64,000 bases of DNA from Bettongia penicillata ogilbyi (lineage: Eukaryota > Chordata > Mammalia > Diprotodontia > Potoroidae): positions 16,220,718 to 16,284,717 of the forward strand of contig JAJHZJ010000014.1 in NCBI GenBank assembly GCA_023548195.1, written 5' to 3'. Below the pieces are notes generated by a model. The model did no database searches. It saw nothing but the letters and a program-made list of their open reading frames with translations, and was not told the origin of the DNA. Position numbers and translations under genes: made by a program. Positions 60,930 through 64,000 of this stretch are shown here, one piece after another (position 1 is the first letter of the stretch; each line of letters begins with the position of its first letter).

Positions 60930-62430
60930 TGTTAAATAATATTTTATTTTTTCCCACAATTACATACCAAGAAACTTTTTATCATTCATTTTTACAAGAT
61001 TTTAGGTTCCAAATTTTTCTCCCTCCCCTCTTTTGAAAACAGACAGTTTGATGTAGTTTATACATACACTATCATGTAAAGCATTTTCATATTCATCATA
61101 GTTGTAGAAGAAACAGATCAAAAGAAAAAGAAACATGAGAGAATGAAATAAATGAAAAAAATATACTTCGATCTTCATTCAGTGTCCAGTTCTTTATCTG
61201 GATGTGGATAGCATTTTTCTTCATAAGTCATTTGTACTTATCTTGGATCGTTGTGTTGCTGAGAAAAGCTGTTCATAGTTGAACATCACATATTATTGCT
61301 GATACTGTCTATTCTGATTCCCTGGTTTTGCTAATTTCACTTTGCATCATTTTGTGCAAGTCTTTCCATGTTTTCCTGAAATGTACCTGTTCATCATTAT
61401 TGCGCTATCATATTCCATTAGATTCATATACCACAACTTGTTCAGCCATTCCCATTTGATGAGCATCTCCTCAGTTTCCAATATTTTGCCACCACAAATA
61501 TGGCTGCACATGTAAGTCCTTTTCCCTTTTTAATAATCTCTTAGAGACACAGACCTAGTAGTGGTATTAATGGATCAAAGGGTATTCACAATTTGGTTAC
61601 CCCTTGGGCATAATTCCAAATTTTTCTCCAGAGTGGTTGCATCAGTTCTCAACTCCACCAACAATGAATTTCTCTCCCAATTTTTCCACATCCCCTCCAA
61701 CATTTATCATTTTCCTTTTTTGGCATATTAGCTAATCTGATTGGTATGAGGGTAGTATCTCAGACTTGTTTTAATTTGCATTTCTCTAATCAAAAGTGAT
61801 TTAGAGCACTTCTTATGCCTGTAGATAGCTTTAATTTCTTTATCTACGAACTGCTTGTTCATATTGTTTCACCATTTATCACTTGGGGAATGGCTTGTAT
61901 TCTCATAAATTTGACTCAGTTCTCTATGTTTGAGAAGGTTATCAGAGACACTTGCCGTAAAGATTGTTTCCCTTCTAATATTGGTTGCATTGGTTTTGTT
62001 TGTACAAAAGCTTTTCAATTTAATATGATAAAAACGATCTGTTCTACATTTCATAATGCTCTCTATCTCTTGTCTGGTCATGAATTCTTTCCCTCCCCAA
62101 AGATCTGACTGGTAGGCTATTCCTTGCTCTTCTAATTTGATTTCTTCATTGTCTATAGTATTGACTGGCAAGATATAATTTCCTTCCTTATCTCTTTTAA
62201 TTAGGTCTGTTTTTGCTTTTACTTTGTCCACGATTAGGATTACTATCCCTGCTCTGCTTTACTTTAGCTGAAGCGCAATAGATTCTTTTCCAGTCCTTCT
62301 TTAGTCTGTGTATCTCTGCTTCAAGTGTGTTTCTTGTAAGCAATATTGTGGGATTCTGGGTTTTGATTCATTCTACTCTCCACTTCTGTTCTCTCCCTGT
62401 TTATAAAAGGCCTGTAGCATGATTAACCTA
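60930..62430 (-). mobile_element. L1, minus strand, with ORF2 C-terminal remnant
   Basis: The minus frame 62231-61869 reads MDKVKAKTDLIKRDKEGNYI then LPVNTIDNEEIKLEEQGIAY, a mid-ORF2 segment joined to the C-terminal segment ITHSPSDKW-like end. The 3' UTR lies at 60930-61180. Internal deletions bring distant ORF2 parts together. Confidence 0.7.
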
Positions 62431-62439
62431 TTTCAATTG

Positions 62440-62575
62440 CTTACCTTCTCAATGAAGGGGATGGAGAGGGAGGGGAAAGAATTTGGAACTCAATTTTAAA
62501 AGTGAATAAATTGTTTTTACACATTAGGGGAAAATAGAATGCTAAGTTAAAAAAAATAAAAGAATTGTAAGGTGA
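62440..62575 (+). mobile_element. L1/HAL1 3' terminus, plus strand
   Basis: AAAGAATTTGGAACTCAATTTTAAAAGTG, ATTGTTTTTACACATTAGGGG and an A-rich end match the 3' end seen at 14.93 kb and, reversed, at 60.95 kb. Confidence 0.6.
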
Positions 62576-62579
62576 AGCT

Positions 62580-63590
62580 TCCAGTATTTCTTTGATCTTA
62601 GTGACTAGCGGTATTCCACTAGACTGATTTCTAGATAAATTCTTGATTGCTGTCTCCTCACTCGCTACTCAGCCTCCCAGACTCACAAAGCTCTGTCAGA
62701 TGCAAAAAGGGTGAAAGAGAAAGCAAAGAAGGTTTTGATTAGAATTGAAAGAGGTTGGAGAAAAATTGGTAGTACTTGGCTTCTCATCTGCTTGGTCTGG
62801 TTCAGGCAAAGTAAACAAACTTTTGTTTCAATCACTTTGAAAAGTGTCCAGATTATGACCTTCATAGTAGTGGATAAGTGAGTGTAGATGTCTCAGGATC
62901 TTGTTTCTAAGTGTGAAGGGAAATGCAAACCTACATTTCATTTCTACAAAAATATGGACCAAAGTTGTGTGAATTTTCTGAAGCCAGTAAGGAACCACTT
63001 CAATCAGTTATTTAATGAAGTGAACTAATTGTAAGTCCTATGAATTTTAATAACTGTGTCTTCTAAATTGTACCTAATTTTTTTTCTAATTCCAAAAAAA
63101 TCGTTATGTATCAGATTGAGTGTGTTTTCAAATAAGATTTGACTATAAATGAAGGCAAAATGTAAATTCTACCCTTTAGGAGAAAAATAGATAGATAAAA
63201 GGCCTTGCTTGATATATAAACATCCATGTGAGAGCAACAACCTCAAAACTTCCTTCCTTGTCAATCATGCTAAAAGTAAATAAAGAATTGGCAGTATGGT
63301 AAGTGAAGTAACAGACAGACTATGAGCTAACAAGGCATTCACTATAGAATTGTCATGAATGATAAATGCTGTGGATGACTGTTTTTTACAGAGTAAAAAA
63401 ACTTTTTTAACTGACTTTTTGAACAGTGGGAAGTAATATCTAGAATACATACTTTATTGGTATGATAGGATAATATATCTTCTGTTTCAGAACATATTTT
63501 TAGTATCATATTTTTTGCAAGGTCTAACAAAGATTCTTGATTAGTAACTAATAATTTCCTTAATGCCTATTTTTTCCTTCTTCAAGTGAT
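62580..63590. other. SRP54 intron 1, unique-looking
   Basis: No repeat or exon recognised. It precedes a MIR-type SINE and the SRP54 acceptor. Confidence 0.35.
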
Positions 63591-63594
63591 CTCT

Positions 63595-63795
63595 TCAAAA
63601 TCATAGAATCATACATTTAGAGCTAGAAAGGACTTTAACTTTCCTTCCTTTACAGATGAGGAAATTAAGGTCCAGAAGAGGTTAAGTAACTTTTCTGGGG
63701 TCTTATGAGTAATAATGTGTGAGGTAGTATGTAGACTCAGGGCTTCCTGGCTTCAAGCTCAGCACTGTATCAACTGTTCCAAGCTACCTTTCTAA
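63595..63795 (+). mobile_element. MIR/THER-type SINE next to SRP54 exon 2
   Basis: CATAGAATCATACATTTAGAGC, TTTACAGATGAGGAAATTAAGG, AGAGGTTAAGTAAC and CAGGGCTTCCTGGCTTCAAGC identify it. It ends about 140 bp before the SRP54 acceptor. Confidence 0.8.
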
Positions 63796-63957
63796 AATCA
63801 AGTGTGTTACAACTGACAAAACCAGTCTCATGAAATTATTGGAAATTGGATAGAAAATTCAAATTGTTTGTATTATAACACAAATTTTTCTTTTCAATAA
63901 TTTTTATTGTTGTTTATTTTTTAATGTCACCTTTTAAGATTGTATTAAACTGCCAAG

Positions 63958-64000
63958 ATGGTGTTAGCAGATCTTGGAAGAAAAATAACCTCAGCACTAC
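63958..64000 (+). CDS. SRP54: SRP54, signal recognition particle 54 kDa GTPase, first coding exon (cut by window end)
   Basis: The 14 complete codons read MVLADLGRKITSAL, which is the start of vertebrate SRP54. The protein binds signal sequences and SRP RNA and uses GTP to dock ribosomes at the ER receptor; these residues open its N-domain helix bundle. A pyrimidine-rich acceptor (CCTTTTAAG) ends at 63938, leaving 19 nt of 5' UTR before the ATG in context CCAAGATGG. The GTPase and M domains lie beyond the window. The promoter is presumably the CpG island 17 kb upstream. Identification rests on a short but perfect match recalled from knowledge of the family. Confidence 0.92.
   Translation, partial: MVLADLGRKITSAL

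Noticed and set aside
60930..62575. Second L1 5' inversion
   Set aside because: The minus-strand part already has its own L1 3' end at 60930, so the plus-strand end at 62440 belongs to a separate insertion.
9821..63795. Many similar short repeats considered as a CRISPR-like array or tRNA genes
   Set aside because: They are dispersed tRNA-derived SINEs of varied spacing and divergence; none folds as a complete tRNA gene.

Overview
This window is vertebrate nuclear DNA, almost certainly from a marsupial. It is AT-rich and has multi-exon genes with GT-AG introns and one CpG island. It is dense in repeats typical of marsupials: L1 and half-L1 (HAL1), RTE/BovB-like LINEs, L2, tRNA-derived CORE-SINEs of the Mon-1 and MIR/THER kind, solo LTRs and palindromic MITEs. 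I cannot fix the species.

Two protein-coding genes are supported, arranged head to head on a CpG island at about 45.87-46.99 kb. Leftward (minus strand) runs a complete eight-exon gene, with its ATG at 46211 and its stop at 1137-1139. I assembled it from splice sites and matching phases. It encodes a 301-residue class I SAM-dependent methyltransferase with DOT1-like motifs, preceded by a small Cys/His cluster. I do not recognise a symbol for it. Rightward (plus strand) runs SRP54, the GTPase subunit of the signal recognition particle. Its probable non-coding first exon lies in the CpG island and its first coding exon starts at 63958, so the window ends inside that exon. No other functional gene is supported.

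Layout: 0-3.2 kb holds the last two methyltransferase exons. The 18.8 kb intron 6 (3.2-22 kb) is a nest of L2, old L1, a nearly complete HAL1 (12.15-15.06 kb, 13-bp target-site duplication), a twin-primed L1, a solo LTR and an APE-type LINE. The 22-28 kb stretch holds exons 6, 5 and 4. Intron 3 (27.8-39.6 kb) contains a retrocopy pseudogene and a long minus-strand L1 broken by an RTE/BovB element and by a ~600-bp repeat family. Exons 3, 2 and 1 lie at 39.6, 42.6 and 46.1 kb. The 17 kb first intron of SRP54 holds three or four minus-strand L1s, a second copy of the solo LTR family (reversed), a MITE and MIR-type SINEs.

The most interesting item is the unnamed, intact methyltransferase gene that shares a promoter with SRP54. 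From memory, I know of no methyltransferase between BAZ1A and SRP54 on human chromosome 14. Repeat classifications rest on recognised motifs read by eye, and their edges are approximate unless stated.
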